A program made the position numbers and the translations under genes. This document shows, piece after piece, positions 40,605 to 49,489 of a stretch of DNA of 64,000 nt (position 1 is the stretch's first letter; the number at the start of each line of letters is the position of its first letter). The notes under the pieces were generated by a model, which did not search any database, was not told the DNA's origin, and saw nothing but the letters and a program-made list of their open reading frames with translations. Origin of the DNA: Chania fonticola_B (GTDB lineage: Bacteria > Pseudomonadota > Gammaproteobacteria > Enterobacterales > Enterobacteriaceae); NCBI RefSeq assembly GCF_048537545.1, contig NZ_CP183218.1; one strand, 5' to 3'.

Positions 40605-41642
40605 TTAGTCACGCTGTTGTTTGCGTGACGGGTCGAGCAACACGGCGACAACAATCAATGCGCCCTTGATGATCTGCTGGTAATAGGACTGCACACCGAG
40701 CAAATCGAGGCCGTTATTCATCACGCCGATAATCAATACGCCGAACAGGGTGCCAACCAAGGTGCCGACGCCGCCAGCCATACTGGTGCCGCCAATGACC
40801 ACGGCGGCAATGGCGTCCAACTCGTAGGCGCTACCAGCGTTGGTTTGTGCCGAACCGGTACGTGCCGTCAGGATCAAACCGGCGATCCCCGCCAGGGCAG
40901 CACACAGGGTGTAAACCAACACCTTGATTTGGATCACGCTGATGCCGGAGGTGCGGGCGCTCTTCTGGTTGCCCCCCACGGCATACACATGACGGCCGAA
41001 GATGGTCTTGTTGAGCAGGATCCAGGCGAGCACAAACAGGGCGGTGAAAATAATCACCGGCACCGGGATACCTAGCACATAGCCATTACCTAACCAGCGG
41101 AAATCGCTGTTGAGTTGGGAAACCGGGTTACCGTCGGTGGTCAGCAGCGCCAGGCCACGGGCGGCGGAAAGCATCCCCATGGTGACGATGAAAGGCTGCA
41201 AGCGGTAGCGGGCCAGAATGGTGCCGTTGATCAGCCCGCAGACGATGCCGATGCCCAGGGCGACAATCAGCGGCACCATCACGGCATGCGCGGTATCGCC
41301 GATCGACAGCCCGCTGTTGGTGGTGGCAAAGCGGGCGGCGACGATGCCGCTCAGCGCCAAGACCGAGCCTACGGAAAGATCGACCCCGGCGGTAATAATC
41401 ACAAAGGTCATGCCGATGGCCAGAATGCCGTTAATCGAGATCTGGCGCAGAACGATCAGCATGTTCTCATCGCTCAAGAAGTAATTGCTGCTCCAGGCAC
41501 CTTGCGCCACCTGAACTTCGCCAATCACCGTGACGATCAGACACAACACGAAGAAGGCGATAATAATGCCGTATTTGTGCAGATGCCGTTTATTTTGCGT
41601 AAAAAAAGCCAACCCGGGCGTTAATGAGTGGGTGCCATTCAT
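40605..41642 (-). CDS. Sugar ABC transporter permease (RbsC-like)
   Basis: A 345-aa BPD_transp_2 family permease with about 10 transmembrane segments. SVGSVLALSGIVAARF and the later DAIAAVVIGGTSMAGGVGTLVGTLFG are the family hallmarks; the second is the conserved cytoplasmic loop near the ATPase contact. It lies 37 bp after the ATPase gene and 41 bp before the binding-protein gene. Confidence 0.9.
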   Translation of the reverse strand: MNGTHSLTPGLAFFTQNKRHLHKYGIIIAFFVLCLIVTVIGEVQVAQGAWSSNYFLSDENMLIVLRQISINGILAIGMTFVIITAGVDLSVGSVLALSGIVAARFATTNSGLSIGDTAHAVMVPLIVALGIGIVCGLINGTILARYRLQPFIVTMGMLSAARGLALLTTDGNPVSQLNSDFRWLGNGYVLGIPVPVIIFTALFVLAWILLNKTIFGRHVYAVGGNQKSARTSGISVIQIKVLVYTLCAALAGIAGLILTARTGSAQTNAGSAYELDAIAAVVIGGTSMAGGVGTLVGTLFGVLIIGVMNNGLDLLGVQSYYQQIIKGALIVVAVLLDPSRKQQRD

Positions 41643-41679
41643 AGTAAGTTCTCTTTAAAATAATGAGTTGATTGCCTGG

Positions 41680-43188
41680 CTATACGGCCAGTTTCATTAG
41701 TTCCGCCTGCGTGGCGTTTTTAGTCGATAATTCACCGGCGAGCATGCCGTTACGAAACACCAGAATGCGGTCACTCATACCGATAATTTCTGACAGCTCG
41801 GAAGACACCATGATGATCGCTTTATCCTTCAGCGCGAATTCGGACATAAAGCGGTAGATCTCTTTTTTGGCCCCCACGTCAATGCCGCGTGTCGGCTCAT
41901 CGAGCAGCATGATTTGCGGATCGAGCAAGGCCCAACGCCCCAATACCACCTTCTGCTGGTTGCCGCCGCTCAGGTTGCCGACGATATGGTCGGCATCGGG
42001 GGTTTTGATGTTGAAGCGCTGGATCATGTCGTTGGCGCGCTGCTGTTCCTGGCTCGGGTTAATCATACCCAGTTGGCTGATGGCACCCAGCGAAGCCACG
42101 TTGATATTTTCTTTAACCGAGCGGCACAGCACCAGGCCGGTATCCTTGCGGTCTTCCGTCACATAGGCCAGACCGCTGTTGATTGATTCTTGTGGTGAAT
42201 GCTTGGCGAGCTGACGATCGCCGATCTGGATGGTGCCGCTGTCCGCGTGCTGAATGCCAAAGATCAGATCGAGGAACTCACTGCGCCCGGACCCCACCAG
42301 CCCGTAAATCCCCAGGATCTCGCCGCGTTTTAACGTCAGGCTGATGTCGCGGATCTTGTTGCCCCAGCACAGGTTCTGCACCTCCATCATCACTTCATCA
42401 CCGGGCTGATTGAATTTGGCAAACTCGCTTTCGAACTCGCCGCCAATGATGTGCTCAATCAGCTGCTCGCGGGTGATATCTTGCAACAAACCTTCATGGA
42501 TATAGCTGCCGTCACGGAAAATGGTGTAGCTGTCGGCAATCTGGAAAATCTCGGACAGACGGTGCGAGACGTAAATGATGCCTTTGCCCTTGGCGGCCAG
42601 CCGGGTGATCGCCTGGAAGATTTTCTGCACGTCCTCCTCGCCGATGGCCGACGTAGGCTCATCCATGATGATGATGTCGGCATCAGAGTGGGAGAGGGCC
42701 TTGGCGATCTCCACCAACTGCTGTTCCGCCACGCTGAGGTTGCGCATTTTTTCCGTCGGCGACAGGGCAAAATGCAGGTCCTGCAACAGCGCAGCGGTCT
42801 GCTGGTTCATGGTTTTGAAATCGACAAAGCCCAGGCGGCGGGGTTCGCGCCCCAGCCAGATGTTTTCGGCAACCGTCAGATCGGGGATGGCGCTCAGCTC
42901 TTGTTGCACGATAGCGATGCCAGCCGCCAGCGCCTCTTTCGGATGAGCAAATTCACAGCGTTGGCCATTGACGAAAATATCGCCGCTGTCGGGCTGGATA
43001 AAGCCCATCAGGATGCTGAGAAAGGTGGACTTCCCTGCACCGTTGCCGCCGCACAGCGCATGGATCGATCCTTTGCGCAGGCAGAATTCGGCATTTTTCA
43101 GTGCGACGACGGAGCCAAACGATTTCCTCACGCCGGTGACCTCCAGCAAGTAGGCCGGGGCTTTGTTGGTCTGGGGATCGCGTGTCAT
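41680..43188 (-). CDS. Sugar ABC transporter ATP-binding protein (RbsA-like, two NBDs)
   Basis: A 502-aa double ATPase. The first nucleotide-binding domain has Walker A GGNGAGKST and signature LSVAEQQLVEIAKAL with Walker B IIIMDEPTSA. The second has a degenerate Walker A (GLVGSGRSE), signature LSGGNQQKVVLGRWAL and LLDEPTRGIDVGAK. This asymmetry is normal for RbsA/XylG/MglA proteins. It overlaps the kinase gene stop by 4 bp. Confidence 0.93.
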   Translation of the reverse strand: MTRDPQTNKAPAYLLEVTGVRKSFGSVVALKNAEFCLRKGSIHALCGGNGAGKSTFLSILMGFIQPDSGDIFVNGQRCEFAHPKEALAAGIAIVQQELSAIPDLTVAENIWLGREPRRLGFVDFKTMNQQTAALLQDLHFALSPTEKMRNLSVAEQQLVEIAKALSHSDADIIIMDEPTSAIGEEDVQKIFQAITRLAAKGKGIIYVSHRLSEIFQIADSYTIFRDGSYIHEGLLQDITREQLIEHIIGGEFESEFAKFNQPGDEVMMEVQNLCWGNKIRDISLTLKRGEILGIYGLVGSGRSEFLDLIFGIQHADSGTIQIGDRQLAKHSPQESINSGLAYVTEDRKDTGLVLCRSVKENINVASLGAISQLGMINPSQEQQRANDMIQRFNIKTPDADHIVGNLSGGNQQKVVLGRWALLDPQIMLLDEPTRGIDVGAKKEIYRFMSEFALKDKAIIMVSSELSEIIGMSDRILVFRNGMLAGELSTKNATQAELMKLAV

Positions 43189-44702
43189 AGCTTCACCTCG
43201 GGATACTCTTTTTGCAGTAGGTTCAGGTAACCGGCATACAGATCGGCATATTGCCGCTGGCGCTGCGGATCCGGCATCACGCGGGTCTCTTCATCCAGCC
43301 GGACAAAGCGCTGGCATAGCCTGGTTAACTCTTCTGAGGCCAACAGCTCGGGTTGGGTCGCCAGACTGTCACACCACATGGCCTGAATGGCAGCACCCAG
43401 CGCAGCGGTTTCCTTTTCTGCCAGACACACCACCGGGCAGTTCATCACGTCGGCGACGATCTGCCGCCAGCAAGCGCTGCGAGCGCCGCCGCCGGTGAGG
43501 CGAATTTCGCTGGTGGAAATACCCTGCTGCTGGAACAGGTCGAGGCCGTAGCGTAGGCCATAGGTAGCGCTTTCTACCACGGCCCGGCACAGGTTAGCCC
43601 CGGTAAAGTTGTCACTGTCCAGGTTATGCAGGCTGGCCTTGGCTGCGGGCAGTTGCGGAACGCGTTCGCCGTTGAAAAACGGCAGCATCATCACGCCTGC
43701 CGCTCCGGGTTCGGTGGCGGCAAGGGCCTGATTAAATCCGGCTATGTCCTGGTGCAACAGACGCTGTACCGAGGTGCTGGCAGAGGTGACGTTCATGGTG
43801 CAAATCAGCGGCAGCCAGCCGTTGCTGCTGGAGCAGAAACCGGCAATCGCTTCAGAATGGCTGACCACCGGCCGATCGGCATAGGCAAACAGCGTTCCGG
43901 AGGTGCCGAGGCTCATCGTCACGATGCCGGGGCGAATATTACCGGTGCCGATTGCCGCCATCATGTTGTCGCCGCCGCCGCTGGCTACCCGGACATTAGG
44001 TTGCAGACCCAGCAGCGCCGCCACTTCCGGGCGCAGATAGCCAACGCTTTGCTCGGCGTTGATCAGGCGAGGCAGGGCATTCCACAGCAGGCCGCTATCG
44101 TCGATCAGCGCTACGGCATCGCGATCCCAGCAGCGCTGACGAATGTCAAACAGCCCGCTGCCGGAGGCATCGCCAAATTCCGCCACCCGTTCCCCGGTCA
44201 GCCAGAAGTTGAGATAGTCATGCGGTAACAGCACCGTTTTCAACCGTGCCCACAGCTGTGGATGTTGCTGCTTGAACCACAGGATCTTGGACGCGGTATA
44301 GCCCGCCGCTACCATCAGCCCCAGCTTCTGCAGGGAACCTTTGATGCCACCCAGGCCTGCCAGCAGAACGTCGTTTTCCCGCTTGGTAGCGGTGTCACAC
44401 CATAGTTTTACCGCGTGCAGCACTTCGCCTTGCTCATCCAGAGCAACGAAGCCGTGCTGCTGGCCGGAAACCGACAGGGCGACAATCGCCGCTGGATCAA
44501 TGCTGGCGCTGTCGATTGCCTGACGAAACGCCTGCAGCAATGCCTCAATCCACCACTCGGCCAACTGCTCGCGGCGCCCGGAAGAGTCGCTGATCATCTC
44601 ATGCGGCGCACTGCCTTCGCCCACGATGGTGCCGGATGTGCCATCGACAATCACCACCTTGGTGCCTTGTGTGCCACAGTCGATGCCTGCATAGAGCGCC
44701 AT
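43185..44702 (-). CDS. xylB: Xylulokinase (FGGY family)
   Basis: A 505-aa carbohydrate kinase. The N-terminal ATPase-fold loop reads DCGTQGTKVVIVD, the substrate segment SVSGQQHGFV is typical of xylulokinases, the catalytic Asp lies in GGGDNMMAAIGTG, and RLTGGGARSACWRQI is the second phosphate loop. It phosphorylates D-xylulose to D-xylulose 5-phosphate for the pentose phosphate pathway. Neighbours that generate D-xylulose (polyol dehydrogenase, lyxose isomerase-like) agree with that substrate. The symbol is assigned by family; a housekeeping xylB of the xylose operon may also exist. Confidence 0.88.
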   Translation of the reverse strand: MALYAGIDCGTQGTKVVIVDGTSGTIVGEGSAPHEMISDSSGRREQLAEWWIEALLQAFRQAIDSASIDPAAIVALSVSGQQHGFVALDEQGEVLHAVKLWCDTATKRENDVLLAGLGGIKGSLQKLGLMVAAGYTASKILWFKQQHPQLWARLKTVLLPHDYLNFWLTGERVAEFGDASGSGLFDIRQRCWDRDAVALIDDSGLLWNALPRLINAEQSVGYLRPEVAALLGLQPNVRVASGGGDNMMAAIGTGNIRPGIVTMSLGTSGTLFAYADRPVVSHSEAIAGFCSSSNGWLPLICTMNVTSASTSVQRLLHQDIAGFNQALAATEPGAAGVMMLPFFNGERVPQLPAAKASLHNLDSDNFTGANLCRAVVESATYGLRYGLDLFQQQGISTSEIRLTGGGARSACWRQIVADVMNCPVVCLAEKETAALGAAIQAMWCDSLATQPELLASEELTRLCQRFVRLDEETRVMPDPQRQRQYADLYAGYLNLLQKEYPEVKL

Positions 44703-44705
44703 GAG

Positions 44706-45740
44706 TTACTCCATTTCCAACATGATTTTGATGTCGGTTGGATGACCCGCCGCAGCGCGTTCAAAGGCGGCCACGCTGTCCTTGAACTTGAAGCTTTGCG
44801 AGATCAGCGGCTGTACCCGCAACTTGCCGGAGCTGAGCAAACGCAGGGTGCGCGGATACATGTTGGCATAGCGGAAAATGGTCTTGAAGGTGACCTCTTT
44901 GGCCTGGGCGGCCACGATGTCCATTGGTGCGGCATCAATTGGCATGCCGACCAGTACCGCAGTGCCGCCGGGAGCAATATGCTCGCTGACGCCGCTGATG
45001 GCCGGTTTGGCTCCGCTGCATTCGAACACGATGTCGACGCCGTTGCCGCTGGTCAACTCGGCGACCTTTTGCGCCAGGTTGCCGGTTTTGATATTGACCG
45101 CGTGCAGCCCCTCATAATTGGCGGCCACCTGCAACTTCTCAGCAAACAGATCGCAGATGATCACATCTGAGCAGCCACCGGCCAACGCCGCCAGAGCGGT
45201 CACCACGCCGATGGGGCCAGCACCAATCACCAGCGCGATATCACCCGGCTTGATCGCAGCCTTGGTGGCGGCGTGCATCCCGATGGCCAGGGGTTCCACC
45301 ATGGCACCTTCGGCAAAGCTGACGTTGTCCGGCAGTTTGAAGGTGAAGGCGGCAGGGTGGATGACGCTCTCTCTCAGGCAGCCGTGGATCGGCGGCGTGG
45401 CCCAGAAGCGAACGGCTGGATCCAGATTGTATATCCCTGCACGGGATTGCTGTGATTGCAGATCGGGAATGCCAGGCTCCATACAAACCCGATCGCCAAC
45501 CTGTAGATGGCGAACGTTTTTGCCAATCGCCATGACGACGCCGGCAGCCTCATGGCCGAGCACCATCGGGGCGTTAACCACGAACGGTCCGATACGGCCA
45601 TGCTGATAGTAATGCACATCGCTGCCGCAAATACCGACGGAATGGATCTTGACCTGTACATCGTTTTCGCCAAGGACTTCATCAAACTGACAATCCTGGA
45701 TGCTGATTTTACCGGGTTTTTCTAGCACTAATGCTTGCAT
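44706..45740 (-). CDS. Zinc-dependent polyol dehydrogenase (xylitol/sorbitol dehydrogenase-like)
   Basis: A 344-aa medium-chain dehydrogenase. Zn and substrate residues are in VGICGSDVHYY and LGHEAAGVV, the NAD-binding turn in VIGAGPIGVVTALAAL, and the Asp after the second strand (IICDLFAEKL) predicts NAD+. The four-Cys structural zinc site typical of many MDRs is absent (PGIPDLQSQQSRAGIYN keeps none of the cysteines). In a D-xylulose kinase operon the most likely reaction is xylitol (or D-arabitol) to D-xylulose. ATG 45740 is chosen over one 3 codons earlier because AAAGGA directly abuts the earlier ATG and is 8 nt from the later one. Confidence 0.88.
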   Translation of the reverse strand: MQALVLEKPGKISIQDCQFDEVLGENDVQVKIHSVGICGSDVHYYQHGRIGPFVVNAPMVLGHEAAGVVMAIGKNVRHLQVGDRVCMEPGIPDLQSQQSRAGIYNLDPAVRFWATPPIHGCLRESVIHPAAFTFKLPDNVSFAEGAMVEPLAIGMHAATKAAIKPGDIALVIGAGPIGVVTALAALAGGCSDVIICDLFAEKLQVAANYEGLHAVNIKTGNLAQKVAELTSGNGVDIVFECSGAKPAISGVSEHIAPGGTAVLVGMPIDAAPMDIVAAQAKEVTFKTIFRYANMYPRTLRLLSSGKLRVQPLISQSFKFKDSVAAFERAAAGHPTDIKIMLEME

Positions 45741-45766
45741 GGTTATCATCCTTTCGTATCATTTTT

Positions 45767-45783
45767 ATGGTATCGATATCATT
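45767..45783. promoter_or_regulatory. Operator copy 1 (LacI-type palindrome)
   Basis: ATGGTATCGATATCATT, a near-perfect palindrome around TATCGATA, 27 bp before the dehydrogenase start codon. The identical 17-mer recurs at 45927-45943 beside the divergent gene. A central CG dinucleotide is typical of LacI/GalR family operators. Confidence 0.8.
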
Positions 45784-45926
45784 TTCAATGAGCAGGATAG
45801 TAAGCGCGGACGGGCTAAAAATGTGTGATGTTGGTTGTGTTTTTTGCTTTTGTGTTAAAAGTTGTTGGTTTAATGATGTCAAATAGTCGTGAAGATCACA
45901 TTTATTGGCGTGCGATGTTAACTATG

Positions 45927-45943
45927 ATGGTATCGATATCATT
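45927..45943. promoter_or_regulatory. Operator copy 2 (LacI-type palindrome)
   Basis: The second exact copy of ATGGTATCGATATCATT, 18 bp before the lyxose-isomerase-like start and 160 bp from copy 1. It is followed by another small palindrome, TTAACGTTAA (45942-45951). The arrangement suits simultaneous repression of both divergent units, possibly with DNA looping. Confidence 0.8.
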
Positions 45944-45961
45944 AACGTTAACGAGGACATC

Positions 45962-46504
45962 ATGCAGCGACCTATCGATGCGCTAGAAAGAACCCAAACC
46001 TTGCTTGCAGGCTGTGGCATACGGTTGACCGACGTGGAAAAACGGGAGATCGAGCTGACGGATTTCGGCCTGGCCGATTACCCGCGCTCGGGGTTACAGC
46101 TACTGACTTACATTAACACCCCGCGCTACTGCGCCAAGGAGTTGGTGCTATTCCCACACCAAACCTGCCCGGAGCATCTCCATCCGCCGTTTGATGATAC
46201 GCCGGGCAAACAGGAAACGTTCCGCTGCCGCTGGGGTGAGGTTTATCTGTTTGTGGATGATGATGCCCTGACCTTGAACACCGAGCGGGGGAACCCAGTC
46301 TGTCAACCTCCAGCCGGGTTCGAACAGTGGTATACCTGCCAGCGTTATATTTTGTTGCGCGCGGGAGAACAATATACAATCAAGCCTAATACCAGACACT
46401 GGTTCCAGGCAGGTAAGCTTGGTGCGGTGGTTTCTGAGTTCTCATCGCAAAGCCGTGATGATCTAGATGTTTTTACCGATCCCAACGTCCGGCGCGTCGG
46501 TTGA
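45962..46504 (+). CDS. D-lyxose isomerase-like cupin protein
   Basis: A 180-aa single-domain cupin of the D-lyxose ketol-isomerase family (COG3822 type). The metal ligands appear in PEHLHPPF (two His), GKQETFRCRWGEVYLF (Glu) and TRHWFQAGK (His). The family enzyme interconverts D-lyxose and D-xylulose with Mn2+. The divergent xylulokinase would then trap the product. ATG 45962 with GAGG upstream is favoured over a TTG at 45905, whose extension would cover the operator. The regulator gene follows about 90 bp downstream. Confidence 0.8.
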   Translation: MQRPIDALERTQTLLAGCGIRLTDVEKREIELTDFGLADYPRSGLQLLTYINTPRYCAKELVLFPHQTCPEHLHPPFDDTPGKQETFRCRWGEVYLFVDDDALTLNTERGNPVCQPPAGFEQWYTCQRYILLRAGEQYTIKPNTRHWFQAGKLGAVVSEFSSQSRDDLDVFTDPNVRRVG

Positions 46505-46596
46505 TGCTGCAGTGATGAGAGTATTTACATAAGAGGTGATAATCCTTGATCACCTTGCCATGGTACAAAATGAGATGTTCCAACCAGGAGTCACAC

Positions 46597-47601
46597 TTGG
46601 CGGCCGATCGACCACTGAAAGCGACGCTAGAGAGCGTCGCAGCGCTTGCAAATGTCAGCAAAATTACCGTATCCCGCGCGTTCTCTCAGCCGGACAAAGT
46701 CCACCCCGATACGCTCGATCGCATCCTCAAGACGGCGGAGAGTCTGGGATATGTGATGAACACCGCCGCACGCAATCTGCGGGCTAAAGCAAGCAAAACG
46801 ATCGGCATCGTCAACCCTGATATGGCCAACCCGTTTTTTGGCGCGCTCACCCGGCTGATGACGCTGGAGGCGCAGAAAGCGGGCTACGATACGCTGGTGT
46901 TTGACTCTTATGAGTCGCAGGAAAATGAAAACCGCATTATCGACAAGCTGATTGGCTACAACGTGGATGCCATCATTTTATCGGTGATCTCATCGGACCG
47001 AAACTATACGCCCGGCTACCTGAAAAACCTGGAAAGGCTCGGCATCCCGGTGGTGCTGGTCGATCGGGAACTGGATGGGGCGTTTTGCAGCGGCGTGTAT
47101 ATCGACAATCTGGACTGCGGTTTACAGGCGGGGCGTTATCTGCTGGAGCAGAACAGCCAAAAGGTGGTGGTGGTTTCCGGGCCAGAGGATTCCAACGTGG
47201 CCAAAGAGCGGGTTACCGGGCTGATTGCTGCGTTGCAAGGCAAGGTGGCGAGCCTGGAGATTATCCATGCGGATTTCTATATGGATGCCGCCCTGCGCGT
47301 GACCAACGAGTATCTCGATCGCCAGCCGCCGCCGGACTATTTTGTCGGCTGCAATAACCAGATCTCGCTAGGTATCATCAAATCCTGTGTCGATCACCGT
47401 TTGGCGCTGATGAAAGACGTCTCGCTGTTCGGTATTGATGAAGTCTCTAATGCGGCAATTTACGGTTTTAATTTCCCCTGTATTTCCCACGATCTGCATG
47501 AAATCGCCTGGCAGGCGTTGGGGTTGGCTATCCGCCGGGCCGTCGATCACCATATTAAACCGGGTAAAGTCATTGTCAGAGGCAAGCTGATTGGCGGCTA
47601 G
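46597..47601 (+). CDS. LacI-family transcriptional regulator
   Basis: A 334-aa repressor-type protein. The N-terminal HTH is TLESVAALANVSKITVSRAFSQPDKV, followed by the hinge helix (NTAARNLRAKASKTIGIV) and a periplasmic-binding-protein-like effector domain (NPFFGALTRL, VLVDRELDG, FVGCNNQISLGII). I place the start at TTG 46597, 6 nt behind AGGAG (46586-46590). An in-frame ATG at 46546 would add 17 residues with no RBS and no family match. Likely effector: a pentose or polyol; likely targets: the two operators at 45767 and 45927. Confidence 0.88.
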   Translation: MAADRPLKATLESVAALANVSKITVSRAFSQPDKVHPDTLDRILKTAESLGYVMNTAARNLRAKASKTIGIVNPDMANPFFGALTRLMTLEAQKAGYDTLVFDSYESQENENRIIDKLIGYNVDAIILSVISSDRNYTPGYLKNLERLGIPVVLVDRELDGAFCSGVYIDNLDCGLQAGRYLLEQNSQKVVVVSGPEDSNVAKERVTGLIAALQGKVASLEIIHADFYMDAALRVTNEYLDRQPPPDYFVGCNNQISLGIIKSCVDHRLALMKDVSLFGIDEVSNAAIYGFNFPCISHDLHEIAWQALGLAIRRAVDHHIKPGKVIVRGKLIGG

Positions 47602-47635
47602 CCGCTGGCCATCGAGCTTGGTGGTAGGCGGAAAT

Positions 47636-47662
47636 AAAAACAGCCAATCTTTCGATTGGCTG
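47636..47662 (-). terminator. Terminator after hcp
   Basis: CAGCCAATC (47641-47649) and GATTGGCTG (47654-47662) form a 9-bp stem with a 4-nt loop. On the minus strand it is followed by TTTTTATTT (47632-47640), a proper Rho-independent terminator 24 bp beyond the hcp stop. It also separates the convergent lacI-type gene. Confidence 0.9.
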
Positions 47663-47685
47663 CTTGGGTGAAGCTAAGGCTGGCC

Positions 47686-48204
47686 TTAGGCTTCGATTGG
47701 GGCACGCCAGTCGTCAGAACCCGAAGTCCCGGCGGTGGTGTGTTCCCAAGTGATTTTACGGTATGCCAGTGAAACGCGAACCAGTTGAGTGAACTCAGCC
47801 TTGGTTGGATCCTGGCAGTGTGGCATTTTGCAGTCGATATCGATGATGGTGGCATCTTCCAGTTTGGTGGTAAAGAAGTGCTCTTGTTTACCTTCGATCG
47901 AGGTGCGGTACCATTTCAATTCAACCGTTGGCAGCATTTCGCCAGAGGCCAATGCGTTATACAGCAATGGAACAGCTTTGTTATAAGCCACAGTGAAGCG
48001 GAATGGCTTATGTGCACGCTGCCCTGATGGCTGGCCAGACTGCGGATCGGTTGGTACGGTAACGATATGTTCAAATTCCTGAACCAGCATCTGGTCTTCG
48101 TGGCCTTGAACAAAGATGTTACCGACAGATTCAGCGGTAAATGCGCTGGCGGTAATATTACCTTGGGTTTTCCCTGTGATAGAGATATAAGCTGGAGTTG
48201 GCAT
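47686..48204 (-). CDS. hcp: T6SS tube protein Hcp
   Basis: A 172-aa Hcp (TssD) protein that forms the hexameric inner tube and carries small effectors. It starts MPTPAYISITGKTQGNI, then HEDQMLVQEFEHIV and a C-terminal KITWEHTTAGTSGSDDW, all typical of the enterobacterial Hcp1 family. It is monocistronic, with its own terminator, divergent from the tssB operon. This is common where Hcp is needed at high levels. Confidence 0.95.
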   Translation of the reverse strand: MPTPAYISITGKTQGNITASAFTAESVGNIFVQGHEDQMLVQEFEHIVTVPTDPQSGQPSGQRAHKPFRFTVAYNKAVPLLYNALASGEMLPTVELKWYRTSIEGKQEHFFTTKLEDATIIDIDCKMPHCQDPTKAEFTQLVRVSLAYRKITWEHTTAGTSGSDDWRAPIEA

Positions 48205-48243
48205 CTTAAAGATCCTTGTCAGTTAGCTTGGTATTAACTCAAT

Positions 48244-48262
48244 GCTAGTCACACCGACTAGC
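48244..48262. repeat. Hairpin in the hcp leader
   Basis: GCTAGTC (48244-48250) and GACTAGC (48256-48262), 7-bp perfect arms with a 5-nt loop, 40-58 bp before the hcp start. It could protect the hcp mRNA 5' end or serve as an operator. Confidence 0.45.
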
Positions 48263-48749
48263 CGATATTAATCGACCTCGAATGTCACTTGCCCCACTTC
48301 TCACTTCGGCCATCACTATAATCGGGACTTTCCCTAGTGCCAAGCCACTCACAAATTTGCAATGTTTATTGGTATCGTTAATGGGATAAAAAATTATAAT
48401 ATTTGCATTATTGGTGTTTTATGCTGGTTTAAATATTGATGATAGTTATGGTTTGTGTCGTTACCATAATTAAAATAATTGTATTGTTTTTTAAATTGTT
48501 GTTTTAAATGAATTTATAAATTTTTGTGAAATTATTTTTTATGATCATAAGCCGAAAGTTGCTCTTGCCAGGTGATAAATTATTAGGAAGCTTAGTAAAG
48601 AAAAATTTATGGACTTTTACCTGTCAGATCGAGGACGATACATTCAGTGAAGCTATGCTAATGCAGGAAATGTCCAGCTTCGTCGGAAGCCGTAAACTGA
48701 TTTTTCGGGCTTTTTGATATTATTTAGGATAATTCGCAGGCTTTTGCGG

Positions 48750-48771
48750 AATATGGGAAAATTCCCATATT
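48750..48771. promoter_or_regulatory. 22-bp palindrome upstream of tssB
   Basis: AATATGGGAA-AA-TTCCCATATT, 10-bp perfect arms around an AA centre, about 195 bp before tssB. The tight centre makes it a protein-binding site rather than an RNA hairpin. The factor is unknown. Confidence 0.5.
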
Positions 48772-48964
48772 TACGTGCGAAATAGGATTACTCCTGGACC
48801 TCAGTGCGACATAAACGAAGGTATTTAGTTTTACGGTGATAGATTGGCTATCTGAATGGATGGTGCTAACTCTATTAGCATGGATGATATCTGAATGTCA
48901 TTTTCCGGTGCTCATTCAACAAACATTAGCTGGTATTCCCTTATTGTGACTAAAAGGACGAGTG

Positions 48965-49462
48965 ATGAGTAAGAATAATCAAAGCAGTGTTGCCCCCAAG
49001 GAAAGGATCAACATTAAGTACGTTCCTAATACGGGCGATCAAACCTCTGAAATTGAACTGCCACTGAACCTGATGGTGGTTGGCGACCTCAAGGGGGTTC
49101 GTGAAGACACCCCGATTGAAGAACGTCAGGTTGTTTCCGTCAGCAAAAACAACTTCAACGCGGTGATGAACGAAGCCAATATCAACCTTTCGTTCACAGT
49201 ACCCAATCATCTGGAAGGTGAGGGGAAAGATGAGATGCCGGTCACATTGGCGATCAATTCCCTCGACGATTTCTCACCGGACAACGTGGCGAAAAATGTC
49301 CCCGAACTGAAAAAAATTCTGGAACTGCGGGAAGCGCTGGTCGCCCTGAAAGGGCCTCTGGGTAACATTCCTGCCTTCCGTTCTCGTCTGCAAGATCTCC
49401 TTGGCAATGAAGAAATGCGTGAGCAGTTGCTAAAGGAATTGGACATTCTTAATCAGAAATAA
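48965..49462 (+). CDS. tssB: T6SS contractile sheath small subunit TssB
   Basis: A 165-aa VipA-type protein. With TssC it builds the contractile sheath around the Hcp tube. It has the N-terminal RINIKYVPNTGD and the conserved ELPLNLMVVGDLKG, and ends in the long helix that TssC and ClpV read. ATG 48965 with AAAGGA (48953-48958) is preferred to the GTG one codon earlier. It is the first gene of the main T6SS operon. Confidence 0.95.
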   Translation: MSKNNQSSVAPKERINIKYVPNTGDQTSEIELPLNLMVVGDLKGVREDTPIEERQVVSVSKNNFNAVMNEANINLSFTVPNHLEGEGKDEMPVTLAINSLDDFSPDNVAKNVPELKKILELREALVALKGPLGNIPAFRSRLQDLLGNEEMREQLLKELDILNQK

Positions 49463-49489
49463 TTGAGACGGAAAGAGGGAATTTAACGT

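Larger units (their letters stand above)
48205..48964. other. hcp/tssB divergent region, 760 bp, AT-rich
   Basis: No supported gene. A 63-codon frame at 48526-48717 has no RBS of note, no domain, and ends inside a weak terminator-like stem (AAGCC...CGGGCTTTTT, about 48688-48716). AT content is highest at 48360-48560. Palindromes at 48244-48262, 48750-48771 and 48864-48880 (TGCTAA/TTAGCA) are the notable features. A short untranslated RNA ending at the 48716 stem is possible. Confidence 0.6.

Noticed and set aside
45790..45905. CRP-like sites (TGTGA and TCACA half sites) between the divergent sugar genes
   Set aside because: Only single half sites were found; the partner half at the 6-bp spacing is poor, so I could not support a full site.
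46546..46596. ATG 46546 as start of the LacI-type regulator
   Set aside because: The extra 17 residues have no HTH-family match and no RBS; TTG 46597 has AGGAG at good spacing.
48330..48372. TGGCAC plus TTGCA as a sigma-54 promoter for hcp
   Set aside because: The boxes occur in the wrong order and orientation relative to each other, so the -24/-12 geometry fails.
48526..48717. 63-codon frame in the hcp/tssB gap
   Set aside because: No RBS, no domain, AT-driven composition, and its end coincides with a stem-loop; kept only as part of the intergenic description.
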